Source: Halomonas rhizosphaerae
Lineage (GTDB): Bacteria; Pseudomonadota; Gammaproteobacteria; Pseudomonadales; Halomonadaceae
Assembly (NCBI RefSeq): GCF_030010555.1
Contig: NZ_JASCQP010000038.1
Coordinates: forward strand, 17,420-81,419
DNA length: 64,000 nucleotides
Direction of reading: 5' to 3'
Shown: piece by piece, positions 8,839 to 17,925 of the stretch
How positions within the stretch are numbered: position 1 is the first letter of the stretch
How the letters are laid out: each line of letters begins with the position of its first letter
Notes under the pieces: model-generated
The model's input: the letters and a program-made list of their open reading frames with translations, nothing else
Told to the model about the DNA's origin: nothing
The model's database searches: none
Translations under genes and position numbers: made by a program

Positions 8839-10644
8839 TCAGGCCAGGTGGTGGACCTCCTGCAGGCCGTAGACCGGTGTCGGGATGCCCTCCTGGCGCG
8901 CCTTGAGCTGCAGGGCCAGATACCGGGAGTAGTGACGCGACTGGTGGAGGTTGCCGCCGTGGAACCACAGCGCCTCCTGCTGGGTGGGCTTCCACATGTT
9001 GCGCAGCTCGCCTTCCCACGGCCCCGGATCCTTCGGGGTATCGGAGCCCAGGCCCCAGCACTTGCCGACCTTGTCCGCCACCTCCTGGGAGATGATGCGC
9101 GCCGCCCAGCCGTTCATGGAGCCGTAGCCGGTGGCGTAGACGATGAGGTCCGCGGGTAGCTCGGAGCCGTCGGTGAGGGTCACCGAGCGCGGGTTGATGC
9201 ACTCGATGCCGACGCCACTGCGCAGCTTGATCTCGCCGTTGGCGACCAGGTCGCAGGCGCCCACGTCGATGTAGTAGCCCGAGCCCCGCCGCAGGTACTT
9301 GAGGAAGAGGCCGGAATCGTCGGAACCGAAGTCCAGCAGGAAGCCGGCCTCCTCCAGCCGCTGGTAGAACTCGGCGTCCCGCTTGCGGATCTCGTCGAAG
9401 GCCGGCTTCTGGACGTCGGGCAGCACCTTGTAGGGAATCGAGGCGAAGATCAGGTCGGCCTTGTCGTGGGTGATGCCGCTGCGCACCGCCTCCTCGGAGT
9501 AGAGCGGGCCGAGCACCACGTCCATCAGCGAGTCGGACTTGACGATGTGGGTCGAGGAGCGCTGCAGCATGGTGACGTCGGCGTCGTTCTCCCAGAGCGC
9601 GGCACAGATGTCATGGGCGGAGTTGTTGGCACCCACCACGACCACCTTCTTGCCGCGATAGGCATCCGGCCCGGGGTGCTGGCTGGAGTGCTGCTGCTCG
9701 CCCTCGAAGCGCTCGGCGCCCGGGAAGTGGGGAATGTTGGGCACGCCCGACATGCCGGTGGCCAGCACCAGCTGTTGGGGGCGTAGCGTGACCCGCTCGC
9801 CGTCACGGTTGACCTCGACGATCCACTCGCCGGCGGCCTCGTCGTAGCGGGCGCCCTCGCATTCGGTGGAGCCCCAGTAGTTGAGCTCCATCACTTTCGT
9901 GTACATCTCCAGCCAGTCGCCCAGCTTGTCCTTGGGCGCGAAGACCGGCCAGTTCTCGGGGAAGGGGATGTAGGGCAGGTGGTCATACCAGACCGGGTCG
10001 TGCAGGCAGAGCGACTTGTAGCGGTTGCGCCAGGAGTCGCCGGGTCGCGGGTTCTTCTCCACCACGATGGTGGGGACGTCCAGCTGACGCAGGCGAGCGG
10101 CGAGCGCGATGCCGCCCTGGCCGCCGCCGATGATGACGCAGTAGGGCTGGCGCGTGTAGCCCAGCTCCTCCTGCTCGCGATGGCGCGCCTCCAGCCAGGT
10201 CTCGCGTGACTTGCTGGCCCCATGTTGGGCCCCCTTGGGGCGGCGCTCCCGGCTGGGCTCGGGATGGTCCCTGAGCTCCTGCATGGTGGTCAGCAGCGTC
10301 CAGCACCGGCCGTCCTTCAGACGCAGCAGCCCCTTGCCGCTGGCCACCGCCGTCTCGAAGGTGATCCAGGCCTCGATCACCCCGTCGGCCTCGTCGGCCT
10401 CGTTGGCCTCGCCGTCCAGGCGCCAGTTCGTGGGGCGCGTTTCGTCCAGGGTGGCCTCCAGCATGGCCTGGATCTCCTCCTTGCCCTCCAGCGTCTTGAG
10501 GTTCCAGGTGAAGGTGACCAGGTCCCGCCAGTAGCACTCCTCGCCGAACAGGCCGACGACCTGTTGGAGGTCTCTCTCGTGCAGGGCGGCCTCGAACTGC
10601 TCCAGCCATTGGGTGACGTCTTGTGTCGGCGTGTGTGTTGTCAT
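8839..10644 (-). CDS. FAD/NAD(P)-dependent flavin monooxygenase with N-terminal NTF2-like domain
   Basis: About 601 residues. Residues 1-140 look like an NTF2/SnoaL-type alpha+beta domain (FEAALHERDLQQVVGLFGEECYWRDL). The rest is a class B flavin monooxygenase with two Rossmann motifs, CVIIGGGQGGIALAARL for FAD and KVVVVGANNSAHDICAAL for NADPH, plus PRPGDSWRNRYKSLCLHDP and a C-terminal LIVYATGYGSMNGW motif. Such proteins insert oxygen into amines, sulfides or ketones; the substrate cannot be told from sequence. The ATG at 10644 has GGAG seven bases upstream; the adjacent ATG at 10647 is also possible. It is divergent from an AcoR-type activator, and the 352-nt gap carries a sigma-54-like promoter pointing at this gene, so induction by an unknown ligand is likely. 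Confidence 0.85.
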   Translation of the reverse strand: MTTHTPTQDVTQWLEQFEAALHERDLQQVVGLFGEECYWRDLVTFTWNLKTLEGKEEIQAMLEATLDETRPTNWRLDGEANEADEADGVIEAWITFETAVASGKGLLRLKDGRCWTLLTTMQELRDHPEPSRERRPKGAQHGASKSRETWLEARHREQEELGYTRQPYCVIIGGGQGGIALAARLRQLDVPTIVVEKNPRPGDSWRNRYKSLCLHDPVWYDHLPYIPFPENWPVFAPKDKLGDWLEMYTKVMELNYWGSTECEGARYDEAAGEWIVEVNRDGERVTLRPQQLVLATGMSGVPNIPHFPGAERFEGEQQHSSQHPGPDAYRGKKVVVVGANNSAHDICAALWENDADVTMLQRSSTHIVKSDSLMDVVLGPLYSEEAVRSGITHDKADLIFASIPYKVLPDVQKPAFDEIRKRDAEFYQRLEEAGFLLDFGSDDSGLFLKYLRRGSGYYIDVGACDLVANGEIKLRSGVGIECINPRSVTLTDGSELPADLIVYATGYGSMNGWAARIISQEVADKVGKCWGLGSDTPKDPGPWEGELRNMWKPTQQEALWFHGGNLHQSRHYSRYLALQLKARQEGIPTPVYGLQEVHHLA

Positions 10645-10806
10645 CATTGTTCTCCACTGTTCGTCATGGGGTATGCCCCCTGACAGAAGCAGCATTCATG
10701 CCAGGCGCGAGAAGCGATGGCGGCATGGCTTTCAATGCATTGAAAAAAAAGGAAATCGAGTTCCCTGGGCAGGGCTTGCGCCCGTCGGGCATCGGTGTCC
10801 GGGGCC

Positions 10807-10822
10807 GGCGGATGGCGTGCCA
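10807..10822 (-). promoter_or_regulatory. Sigma-54-like -24/-12 promoter for the flavin monooxygenase
   Basis: Read on the minus strand: TGGCACG, four bases, then CCGCC. The -24 element is perfect and the invariant GC of the -12 element is in register, though TT is replaced by CC. It lies about 160 nt upstream of the monooxygenase start. The 352-nt gap 10645-10996 holds this element and the palindrome at 10848-10863; I see no gene in it. Confidence 0.55.
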
Positions 10823-10847
10823 CCTGTCATGCCCATGACGGCCAGGG

Positions 10848-10863
10848 CGTTACAGCTGTAACG
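10848..10863. promoter_or_regulatory. Perfect 16-bp palindrome, candidate activator enhancer site
   Basis: CGTTACAGCTGTAACG is a perfect inverted repeat about 26 bp upstream of the -24 element of the monooxygenase promoter and about 134 bp before the divergent activator gene. It is the natural candidate for binding of the Fis-type HTH of that activator. Assignment is inference. Confidence 0.55.
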
Positions 10864-10996
10864 TCCGACAAAGGGTGAAGGCATTGTCGATTGACTCTCC
10901 GCCGGGTCGGCATAGGCTGGGAGCTGGCCTGCCAGACAACAACAACGGTCCCGTCACCCCTTCCTGCCTGGCGAAGCGGGACCCCGGGAGGCAGAC

Positions 10997-12952
10997 ATGA
11001 GCCTGCAAACCGAACAACGCCAGCATATCGATACCCTGATCCAGCTCAGCGAAGGCCGGGAGACGGGACTCGGTGCCTGCCGCGAGGTGATCCGTCGCTC
11101 CTGGGCACGCTGCGTCGATGAATATCGGCTCGATCCCAGCCGACCGCGCCCGGTGCGGGTGTTGACCCAGCAGGCCCTGCGCGACCACCAGGAGTCGGTG
11201 GATGACCTGCTGCACGTGGCCCGTGCCGGTGTCGACCAGCTCCATGCCCAGGTGGCCCGACTGGGCTATGTGCTGCTGCTCACCGACCATCGCGGCATCA
11301 CCGTGGAGTTCCGTGGCCAGCGCCACCGGGACCGAGCGCTGCGCAAGGCGGGCCTCTATCTCGGGGCCGACTGGGATGAGCGCTATGCGGGGACCTGTGC
11401 CGTCGGCACCTGCATCCACGACACCCGAGCCATCACCTGCCATCACGGCGAGCACTTCGACGCGACCCACATCAACCTGACCTGCACGGCGGCGCCGATC
11501 ACCGATCCGCAGGGCAACGTGATCGCCGTCCTCGACATCTCGGCCCTGGAGTCGCCGCGATCCCACGAGAGCCAGAATTTCGGCCTCTCGCTGGTGACGC
11601 TCTACGCGCGGATGATCGAGGATGCCTACTTCATGCACCGCTACCGGGACTGCCTGATCCTGCGCTATGACACAGCGCGCGAGTTCGTTCACCTCAACGG
11701 CCGGGGGCTGATCGCCATCGAGGAGGACGGCACCCTCATCGCCGCCAATGGCAGCGGGCGCGCCCTGATCGGGGAGCACCTTCACCGCTGGCCCCCCTGG
11801 TCCCCGGACCGCATGCCCTCGATCACCCAGCTGTTCGACGGCGAGATCAGCGACGTCCTGGGTATCCTCTCGGCCTGCGGCGACCAGATACGCGCCTTCC
11901 GCGCCCGCGCCAGTGATGCCACCTGCTTCGTCACCCTGATCGAGCCACGAGGACGGCGTGTCGCTGCGCGCGCCCTGCCGGCATCGCCGGCACCGGTGCC
12001 GGCACTCGACAGGCTCGCCTCGGACGACCCGGCCATGCATCGAGTGCTCAAGCTGGCGCGGCGCCTGCGCAACGAGGAGGTGAGCGTGCTGATCACCGGG
12101 GAGACCGGCACCGGCAAGGAGGTGCTGGCGCGGGCCCTGCATGACAGCGGCACGCGGGCGAGCGGTCCCTTCGTCGCGGTGAACTGTGCGGCCATCCCCG
12201 AGTCGCTGATCGAGAGCGAGCTCTTCGGCTACCTGCCGGGCGCCTTCACCGGCGGCCGACGCCACGGCATGCGCGGGCTGATCCAGCAGGCCGACGGTGG
12301 CACCCTCTTCCTGGACGAGATCGGCGACATGCCGCTGCCCCTGCAGTCGCGGCTGTTGCGGGTGCTGGCGGAGCGCGAGGTGATGCCCCTTGGCGCCGAG
12401 ACGCCGGTGAAGGTCGACATCCGGGTGATCACCGCCACCCACCGTGACATGAGCCGGATGATTGGCGACGGCCATTTCCGGGAAGACCTCTACTACCGGC
12501 TCAACGGCGCCCAGCTGCGCCTGCCGGCGCTGCGGGAGCGCGCCGACCGGCACTTCGTGATCCGCAGCGTCTACGAGGCGCTGGTCGCCGAGCGCGAGCA
12601 GGCCACCCGCCTGCGCGCCGATGCCATGAGTGCCCTGCTGGCCTATGGCTGGCCGGGCAACATCCGGCAGCTGAAGAATGCCCTGGGCTTTGCCCTGGCC
12701 ACGGTCGAGGGGGACGAGATCACCGTCCATGACCTGCCGGAGGAGTGCCTGGTCGATGCGCCTCCGGCTACGCTCACGCTGGCTCAGCAAGGCGACGAGG
12801 CGGTAGACGACGACGGGCAGGTCCTCCACGAGCTGTTGCAGCAGGCCCGCTGGAACATCAGCCAGGTGGCCCGGCGGCTGGGCGTGTCGCGCCCCACCGT
12901 CTACCGGCGGATGCAGCGCCACGGCCTGGTGCCGCCGAACCGGAGAGGGTGA
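10997..12952 (+). CDS. Sigma-54-dependent activator, AcoR type (GAF-AAA+-Fis HTH)
   Basis: 651-residue enhancer-binding protein. N-terminal region with a GAF-like sensor (VLLLTDHRGITVEFRGQ, GTCAVGTCI, LDISALES), as in AcoR-type activators of alcohol/acetoin operons. The central AAA+ domain has Walker A GETGTGKE (about 367-374), the sigma-54 contact loop GAFTGG at 415-420 (canonical GAFTGA with the last Ala changed to Gly) and Walker B GGTLFLDEIGD. A C-terminal Fis-type HTH (NISQVARRLGVSRPTVYRRM) follows. The start has GGGAGGC upstream. Divergent to the monooxygenase gene, which it probably activates through the site at 10848-10863. The inducer is unknown. Confidence 0.92.
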   Translation: MSLQTEQRQHIDTLIQLSEGRETGLGACREVIRRSWARCVDEYRLDPSRPRPVRVLTQQALRDHQESVDDLLHVARAGVDQLHAQVARLGYVLLLTDHRGITVEFRGQRHRDRALRKAGLYLGADWDERYAGTCAVGTCIHDTRAITCHHGEHFDATHINLTCTAAPITDPQGNVIAVLDISALESPRSHESQNFGLSLVTLYARMIEDAYFMHRYRDCLILRYDTAREFVHLNGRGLIAIEEDGTLIAANGSGRALIGEHLHRWPPWSPDRMPSITQLFDGEISDVLGILSACGDQIRAFRARASDATCFVTLIEPRGRRVAARALPASPAPVPALDRLASDDPAMHRVLKLARRLRNEEVSVLITGETGTGKEVLARALHDSGTRASGPFVAVNCAAIPESLIESELFGYLPGAFTGGRRHGMRGLIQQADGGTLFLDEIGDMPLPLQSRLLRVLAEREVMPLGAETPVKVDIRVITATHRDMSRMIGDGHFREDLYYRLNGAQLRLPALRERADRHFVIRSVYEALVAEREQATRLRADAMSALLAYGWPGNIRQLKNALGFALATVEGDEITVHDLPEECLVDAPPATLTLAQQGDEAVDDDGQVLHELLQQARWNISQVARRLGVSRPTVYRRMQRHGLVPPNRRG

Positions 12953-12988
12953 GGGCGTTCATGACCCGACCCGTCAGCGCACAGGCGG

Positions 12989-13014
12989 AAGGCCGGGCGC
13001 GGGATTCCCGGCCT
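12989..13014 (-). terminator. Hairpin between convergent activator and lacI-type genes
   Basis: An AGGCCGGG/CCCGGCCT stem with a 9-nt loop at the 3' end of the minus-strand regulator gene. On the minus strand it is followed by only TTCC, so it is a weak terminator candidate that could act in both directions. Confidence 0.4.
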
Positions 13015-14045
13015 CAGGTGCTCTGGCCGAGCATGAGCGTGAAACCCACATCCTGCTGCGGTTGCGTCACCGGCTGGTGGTCCAGTCGTCTCAAGACCTG
13101 CTCTGCCGCCAATCGCCCCATGGCCTCGCGGGGTGACTGAATGGTGGTCAGGCGCGGCATGACGTACTGACCCAGCGGCAGCCCATTGAATCCTGCGATG
13201 GCGATATCCCCGGGGACCCGCAGGCCGAGACGCTGGGCATGCAGCAGGGCGCCGGATGCCAGGTCATCGTTGGCGAAGTGGATGGCGTCGGCCCCGGGAT
13301 AGTGCGCTTGAACTTGCTCCAGCCCTCTAGCCCCCTCTTCGAGACTGCCGAGCTGGTCGAGTTCGATCAGCAGGGGCTCGATTCCGGAGGCCTGCAGCAC
13401 TTCGCGATGCCCCGCATAACGCATGCCTGCGCGATAGTCATCCGAGAGTCTTGCGCCGACGTAGACCGGCTGGCGATAGCCGCGCCCCAGCAGATGCCTG
13501 GCCATGCAGCGGCCCGCTTCCTGATGGTCCAGGCCGACGTTGAGATCCATCGCGTCCCCGAGCTCCATCACCTCCATCACGGGGCGATCACACTCCTTCA
13601 GCAATCGACGGCACGCCGGGGTGTGCTTGAGTCCCGCCGTAACCAGCGCGGAGCAGGACCAGCCCAGGAACGTTCTGACCAGCTGCTGCTCGCGCTCGAT
13701 GTCATAGTCGGTGTTACCCAGCAGGATCTGATAGCCAGCAGCCTCGAAGGTGGCCTGGAGCCCCTTGATGACCTCGATGAAGACGGTGTTGGCCAGCGAC
13801 GGTACGATCACTGCGATGAAGCGGGATCGAGCCGATGCCAGGCTGCCTGCGATCAGGTTGGGTACGTATCCGAGGTGTTCCATGGCCTCCAGGACACGTT
13901 GTCGCGTCGAGGCATTGACGCGTTCGGGGTCGTTGAGCACTCGTGAAGCCGTGATGGAAGAAACACCAGCCACTTCAGCTACTTGGGCGAGGGTCGGTTG
14001 GTGGGAGCCCCGCCTCTGACGTGACTGTGTCTTGTTTTTAGACAT
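13014..14045 (-). CDS. LacI-family transcriptional regulator of the tetronate operon
   Basis: 343 residues from the ATG at 14045 (MSKNKTQSRQRR); a GTG three codons earlier lacks a ribosome binding site, while GAGGG sits eight bases before the ATG. N-terminal LacI helix-turn-helix with hinge (TLAQVAEVAGVSSITASRVL), then a periplasmic-binding-protein-like effector domain. The GntR/IdnR branch of LacI regulators is the closest type by eye. It is divergent from ltnD, and the 120-bp gap contains a tandem palindrome that is a typical LacI-family operator. It probably represses the operon until a tetronate or an intermediate binds. Confidence 0.9.
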   Translation of the reverse strand: MSKNKTQSRQRRGSHQPTLAQVAEVAGVSSITASRVLNDPERVNASTRQRVLEAMEHLGYVPNLIAGSLASARSRFIAVIVPSLANTVFIEVIKGLQATFEAAGYQILLGNTDYDIEREQQLVRTFLGWSCSALVTAGLKHTPACRRLLKECDRPVMEVMELGDAMDLNVGLDHQEAGRCMARHLLGRGYRQPVYVGARLSDDYRAGMRYAGHREVLQASGIEPLLIELDQLGSLEEGARGLEQVQAHYPGADAIHFANDDLASGALLHAQRLGLRVPGDIAIAGFNGLPLGQYVMPRLTTIQSPREAMGRLAAEQVLRRLDHQPVTQPQQDVGFTLMLGQST

Positions 14046-14100
14046 TGGTCGCACCCTCTCTCTCGGCCCTTGCTGCCTGATGATGGATCATCTACAACGA

Positions 14101-14128
14101 TGTTAGCGCTAACATGTTAGCGCTACCA
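14101..14128. promoter_or_regulatory. Tandem LacI-family operator
   Basis: TGTTAGCGCTAACA (14101-14114) is a perfect 14-bp palindrome of the GntR/LacI operator class with the central CG typical of the family. It is followed without a gap by a second copy, TGTTAGCGCTACCA (14115-14128), with one mismatch. The pair lies 55 bp before the regulator start and 36 bp before ltnD. Confidence 0.85.
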
Positions 14129-14164
14129 GTCACGGGAATGGATCCGTCATCAGGAGGCCAGAAG

Positions 14165-15100
14165 GTGAGCGATGCAACCACAGGGGCGCCCCGCGTCGGC
14201 GTCATCGGCCTGGGGGCCATGGGCATGGGCACGGCCACTGCGCTGCTCGAGAGCGGCCTGGAGGTCACGGGCTGCGATATCTCGGCCGGGGCTCGCGAGG
14301 CCTTCGAGGCGCGCGGCGGGGAGAGCGCCGAGACGCCGGCGGCACTGGCGGCCCGCAGTGACATCGTGCTGCTGGTGGTGGTCAATGCCGATCAGGTCGA
14401 GCAGGTGCTGTTCGGCCACCAGGGGGTCGTGGGTTCCCTACGCCGCGGTGGGCTGATCATGCAATGCGCCACGGTGGCCCCCAGCATCGCGCGTCGCCTG
14501 GGGGAGCGGCTCGCCGGCGAGGGACTCGAGATGCTCGATGCGCCGATCAGCGGTGGCGCCGCCAAGGCGCGCAGCGGCGAGCTGTCGGTGATGGCCTCGG
14601 GCGCCGAGAGTGCCTTCGCCATGGCGGCGCCCGTCCTCGATGCCATGGCCGCCACCGTCTACCGGCTGGGGGACACGCCCGGCGTGGGTTCGAGCATGAA
14701 GCTCGTCAACCAGCTGCTCGCCGGAGTGCACATCGCCACCGCCGCCGAGGCCATGGCACTGGGCATCCGCATGGGGCTCGACCCGGATACCATCTACGAG
14801 GTGATTACCCACTCGGCGGGCAACTCCTGGATGTTCGAGAACCGGGTGCCGCATATCCTCAAGGGCGACTACACGCCGCTGTCTGCCGTCGACATCTTCG
14901 TCAAGGACCTCAATATCGTCCACGAGACCGGGCGTGAGCTGGCCCTGCCGACCCCGGTCGCCTCTTCGGCACTGCAGCAGTTCACCGCGGCCAAGGGGGC
15001 CGGCTTCGGCCGCGAGGACGACGCGGCCGTGATCAAGGTCTACGAGCGGCTGTCGGGCATCACGCTGCCCGAGGCCGCCAACGACGCCGAAGGAGCCTGA
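14165..15100 (+). CDS. ltnD: L-threonate dehydrogenase
   Basis: NAD-dependent oxidation of L-threonate to 2-oxo-tetronate. 311 residues from GTG at 14165, chosen because AGGAGG lies seven bases upstream; longer in-frame starts would fall inside the operator. Beta-hydroxyacid dehydrogenase family: dinucleotide motif GLGAMG at residues 15-20, substrate motif DAPISGGAAKARSGELSVM, and catalytic Lys near 179 in SSMKLVNQLL. Immediate linkage to otnK, otnC and otnI identifies it as LtnD rather than a 3-hydroxyisobutyrate dehydrogenase. First gene of the operon and adjacent to the operator. Confidence 0.92.
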   Translation: MSDATTGAPRVGVIGLGAMGMGTATALLESGLEVTGCDISAGAREAFEARGGESAETPAALAARSDIVLLVVVNADQVEQVLFGHQGVVGSLRRGGLIMQCATVAPSIARRLGERLAGEGLEMLDAPISGGAAKARSGELSVMASGAESAFAMAAPVLDAMAATVYRLGDTPGVGSSMKLVNQLLAGVHIATAAEAMALGIRMGLDPDTIYEVITHSAGNSWMFENRVPHILKGDYTPLSAVDIFVKDLNIVHETGRELALPTPVASSALQQFTAAKGAGFGREDDAAVIKVYERLSGITLPEAANDAEGA

Positions 15101-15102
15101 CC

Positions 15103-16410
15103 ATGGCCATCGTGCTGGGTGCTATCGCCGACGACTTCACCGGGGCCACGGATCTCGCCAACAACCTGGTGCGCGCCGGAATGCGCTGCGTGCAGGCCAT
15201 CGGCGTGCCGGCCGCCGAGGCAGACATCGGCGATGTCGATGCGGTGGTGGTGGCGTTGAAGTCCCGCTCCTGCCCGGCAGGCGAGGCCGTGACGGAGTCC
15301 CTGGCAGCGCTGGAGTGGCTGCAGGCCCGGGGCACAAGACAGATATTCTTCAAGTACTGCTCCACCTTCGACTCCACGGACGCCGGCAATATCGGGCCGG
15401 TGGCCGATGCCCTCCTGGAGCGGTTGGGGAGCGCCCAGACCGTGATGGTCCCCGCCTTCCCGGCCAATCACCGTACCGTCTATCAGGGCCACCTCTTCGT
15501 CGGCGATCGCCTGCTCAACGAGAGCGGGATGGAGCACCATCCGCTCAACCCGATGACGGATGCCGACCTGGTGCGCTTCCTGAGCCGCCAGACCCCCCAT
15601 GCGGTGGGCCTGGCGCCGCGGTCGGTGTTGGCCCGTGGCGCCGATGCCACGCGCGACCATCTTCGTGCCCTGTCGGAACAGGGCGTACGCCATGTGATCT
15701 GCGACACCCTCGACGAACGGGACCTCGAGGTGCTCGCCGAGGCACTGGTCGACTATCCCCTGGTGACCGGCGGGTCGGGGCTGGGACAGGCGCTGCCCGA
15801 GCAGTATCGCCGCCGGGGCTGGCTGGACGAGGTCTCCGAGCCGGGGCGACTGTCGCCGGCTGCCGGCAGTGCGCTGGTGCTGTCGGGCAGCTGCTCGCGT
15901 GCCACGCTCGGCCAGGTCGATCACTTCCTCGGGCGCCATCCTGGTGTCGCCCTGAACCCGCTGGCGCTGGCGGCGGGCGAGTCTCACCTGGCCGAGGCCC
16001 TGGCCTTCGCCCGCGAGCAGCTGGCCGACGGCGGCCCGGTGCTGGTCTATGCCTCCGCGGATCCCCAGCGCGTCAAGGAGGCCCAGGCGGCGCTCGGGGT
16101 CGAGCGTGCCGGTGAGCAGGTGGAGCAGGCCATGGGCCAGCTGGCGCGCACCCTGGTCGACGAAGGCGTCGGCCGCCTGGTGGTCGCCGGCGGCGAGACG
16201 TCCGGCGCGGTGGTCTCTGCGCTGGGCGTCCGTCAGCTTCGCATCGGTGGCCAGATCGACCCCGGGGTGCCCTGGACCCAGGCGCCCTGGCCCGGCCGAG
16301 AGGCACCGCTGTCGCTGGCGCTTAAGTCCGGCAACTTCGGCGCAGAGGATTTCTTTACCCGGGCCTTCACCGTGCTGGAGGAACTGACCGCAGGGGAGGG
16401 GAGCGCATGA
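15103..16410 (+). CDS. otnK: 3-oxo-tetronate 4-kinase
   Basis: Four-carbon acid sugar kinase (DUF1537 family), 435 residues. Phosphorylates 3-oxo-tetronate at C4 using ATP. The N-terminal LGAIADDFTGATDLANNLV motif is the family hallmark; a C-terminal GRLVVAGGETSGAVV segment and SGNFGAEDFF close to the end form the nucleotide-binding half. The start is 2 nt after the ltnD stop, with AAGGAG upstream. It overlaps otnC by four bases. Confidence 0.94.
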   Translation: MAIVLGAIADDFTGATDLANNLVRAGMRCVQAIGVPAAEADIGDVDAVVVALKSRSCPAGEAVTESLAALEWLQARGTRQIFFKYCSTFDSTDAGNIGPVADALLERLGSAQTVMVPAFPANHRTVYQGHLFVGDRLLNESGMEHHPLNPMTDADLVRFLSRQTPHAVGLAPRSVLARGADATRDHLRALSEQGVRHVICDTLDERDLEVLAEALVDYPLVTGGSGLGQALPEQYRRRGWLDEVSEPGRLSPAAGSALVLSGSCSRATLGQVDHFLGRHPGVALNPLALAAGESHLAEALAFAREQLADGGPVLVYASADPQRVKEAQAALGVERAGEQVEQAMGQLARTLVDEGVGRLVVAGGETSGAVVSALGVRQLRIGGQIDPGVPWTQAPWPGREAPLSLALKSGNFGAEDFFTRAFTVLEELTAGEGSA

Positions 16411-17054
16411 GCCGCCACGACGAGACGCGACTGCGTGAACAGATCGCCACGCTGGGCAAGTCGCTGTTCGACAGGGGCCTGACCATGGGCTCCAGCGGCA
16501 ACATCAGCCTGCGGCTGGATGACGGCGGCTGGCTGATGACTCCCACCAATGCCTGCCTGGGTCGGCTGGACCCGGCGCGCATCTCGCGGCTCGACGGCGA
16601 GGGGCGCTGGCAGGAGGGCGACAGGCCGACCAAGGAGCACTTCCTGCACATGGCCATGTATGCCGAACGCCCCCAGTCCGAGGCCATCGTGCACCTGCAT
16701 TCGACCCACTCGGTCGCGGTCTCCTGCCTGCCCGATATCGACCCCTGTGACTGCATTCCTCCCCTGACCGCCTATTACGTGATGCGAGTGGGCAAGCTGC
16801 CGCTGGTGCCCTACCACCTGCCGGGAGACCCCGCCCTGGGCGATGCGGTGCGCGGCCTGGCGGGGCAACACAGTGCCGTGCTGCTCGCCAATCACGGCCC
16901 GGTGGTGGCCGGCAAGAGCCTGGAAGCGGCGGTCTACGCCACCGAGGAGCTGGAGGAGACTGCCAAGCTCTATCTGCTGCTGCACGGCCGACATCCGCGC
17001 GCCCTGACACCGGAACAGGTGGCCGAGCTCGAGGCCCGCTTCCCCCGCGACTGA
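16407..17054 (+). CDS. otnC: 3-oxo-tetronate 4-phosphate decarboxylase
   Basis: Class II aldolase/adducin-family protein, 215 residues, that decarboxylates 3-oxo-tetronate 4-phosphate to dihydroxyacetone phosphate. Seen: GLTMGSSGNISLR (substrate/phosphate loop), the metal-binding VHLHSTHSVAVSC and the second histidine region VLLANHGPVVAGKSL. The ATGA overlap with otnK indicates coupled translation. Confidence 0.93.
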   Translation: MSRHDETRLREQIATLGKSLFDRGLTMGSSGNISLRLDDGGWLMTPTNACLGRLDPARISRLDGEGRWQEGDRPTKEHFLHMAMYAERPQSEAIVHLHSTHSVAVSCLPDIDPCDCIPPLTAYYVMRVGKLPLVPYHLPGDPALGDAVRGLAGQHSAVLLANHGPVVAGKSLEAAVYATEELEETAKLYLLLHGRHPRALTPEQVAELEARFPRD

Positions 17055-17077
17055 TCCGATTCCACAAGGACCCGACC

Positions 17078-17872
17078 ATGATCCGACTGGCCGCCAACCT
17101 GAGCATGCTGTTCAGCGAGCATGATTTCCTCGACCGCTTTGCTGCGGCCGCCGAGGCCGGCTTTCGTGGAGTGGAGTATCTGTTTCCCTATGCCCATTCC
17201 CCCGAGGACATCAAGACCGCACTGGATGAGGCCGGCCTCGAGCAGGTGCTGTTCAACCTGCCGCCCGGCGACTGGGAGGCGGGGGAGCGAGGCATCGCCA
17301 GCCTGCCCGGACGCGAGGCCGAGTTCCGCGATTCCGTGGTCGAGGCGCTGCGCTATGCCGAGGCGCTCGACTGCCCCCGCGTGCATGCCATGGCGGGGCT
17401 GCTGCCGCCGGATGCCGATCCCGAGACCCAGGCGGCCCACCAGACCACCTATCTGGCGAACCTGCGGTTCGCCGCCGGGGAAGCGGCCAGGGTGGGTCGC
17501 GAGCTGTTGATCGAGCCGATCAATACTCGCGACATTCCCGGCTTCTTTCTGTCCCGCCAGGCCCAAGCCATGGCGGTGCTGGAGGAGGTGAACCAGCCCA
17601 GCCTGCGTCTTCAGTTCGATCTCTACCACTGCCAGATCATGGACGGCGACCTGATCAAGCACCTGGAACGGCAGTTCGAGCGGATCGGGCATGTCCAGAT
17701 CGCCGGGGTACCCCAGCGTCACGAGCCGGATGTCGGCGAGGTGCACTATCCCGCGCTCTTTGCGCGACTCGAGGCGCTCGGCTACATGGGCTGGGTGGGC
17801 TGCGAGTACCGTCCGGCCGCGGGTACTCGCGAGGGGCTGGGCTGGGGACGAGAGCATGGGTTGGCGCCCTGA
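17078..17872 (+). CDS. otnI: 2-oxo-tetronate isomerase
   Basis: Hydroxypyruvate-isomerase-like TIM-barrel protein, 264 residues, that converts 2-oxo-tetronate (made by LtnD and DenD) to 3-oxo-tetronate for OtnK. Recognisable: NLSMLFSEHDFLDRFAAAAEAGF, EPINTRDIPGFFL with the metal-binding Glu, FDLYHCQIMDGDL and GCEYRPAAGT. ATG at 17078 with AAGGA upstream. Isolated members of this family may be hydroxypyruvate isomerases (Hyi); the operon makes OtnI more likely. Confidence 0.92.
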   Translation: MIRLAANLSMLFSEHDFLDRFAAAAEAGFRGVEYLFPYAHSPEDIKTALDEAGLEQVLFNLPPGDWEAGERGIASLPGREAEFRDSVVEALRYAEALDCPRVHAMAGLLPPDADPETQAAHQTTYLANLRFAAGEAARVGRELLIEPINTRDIPGFFLSRQAQAMAVLEEVNQPSLRLQFDLYHCQIMDGDLIKHLERQFERIGHVQIAGVPQRHEPDVGEVHYPALFARLEALGYMGWVGCEYRPAAGTREGLGWGREHGLAP

Positions 17873-17925
17873 TACCCCACGGCGCCTCTCGAGAGACAGA
17901 CAACGACAACAGGAACAGGATCAGC

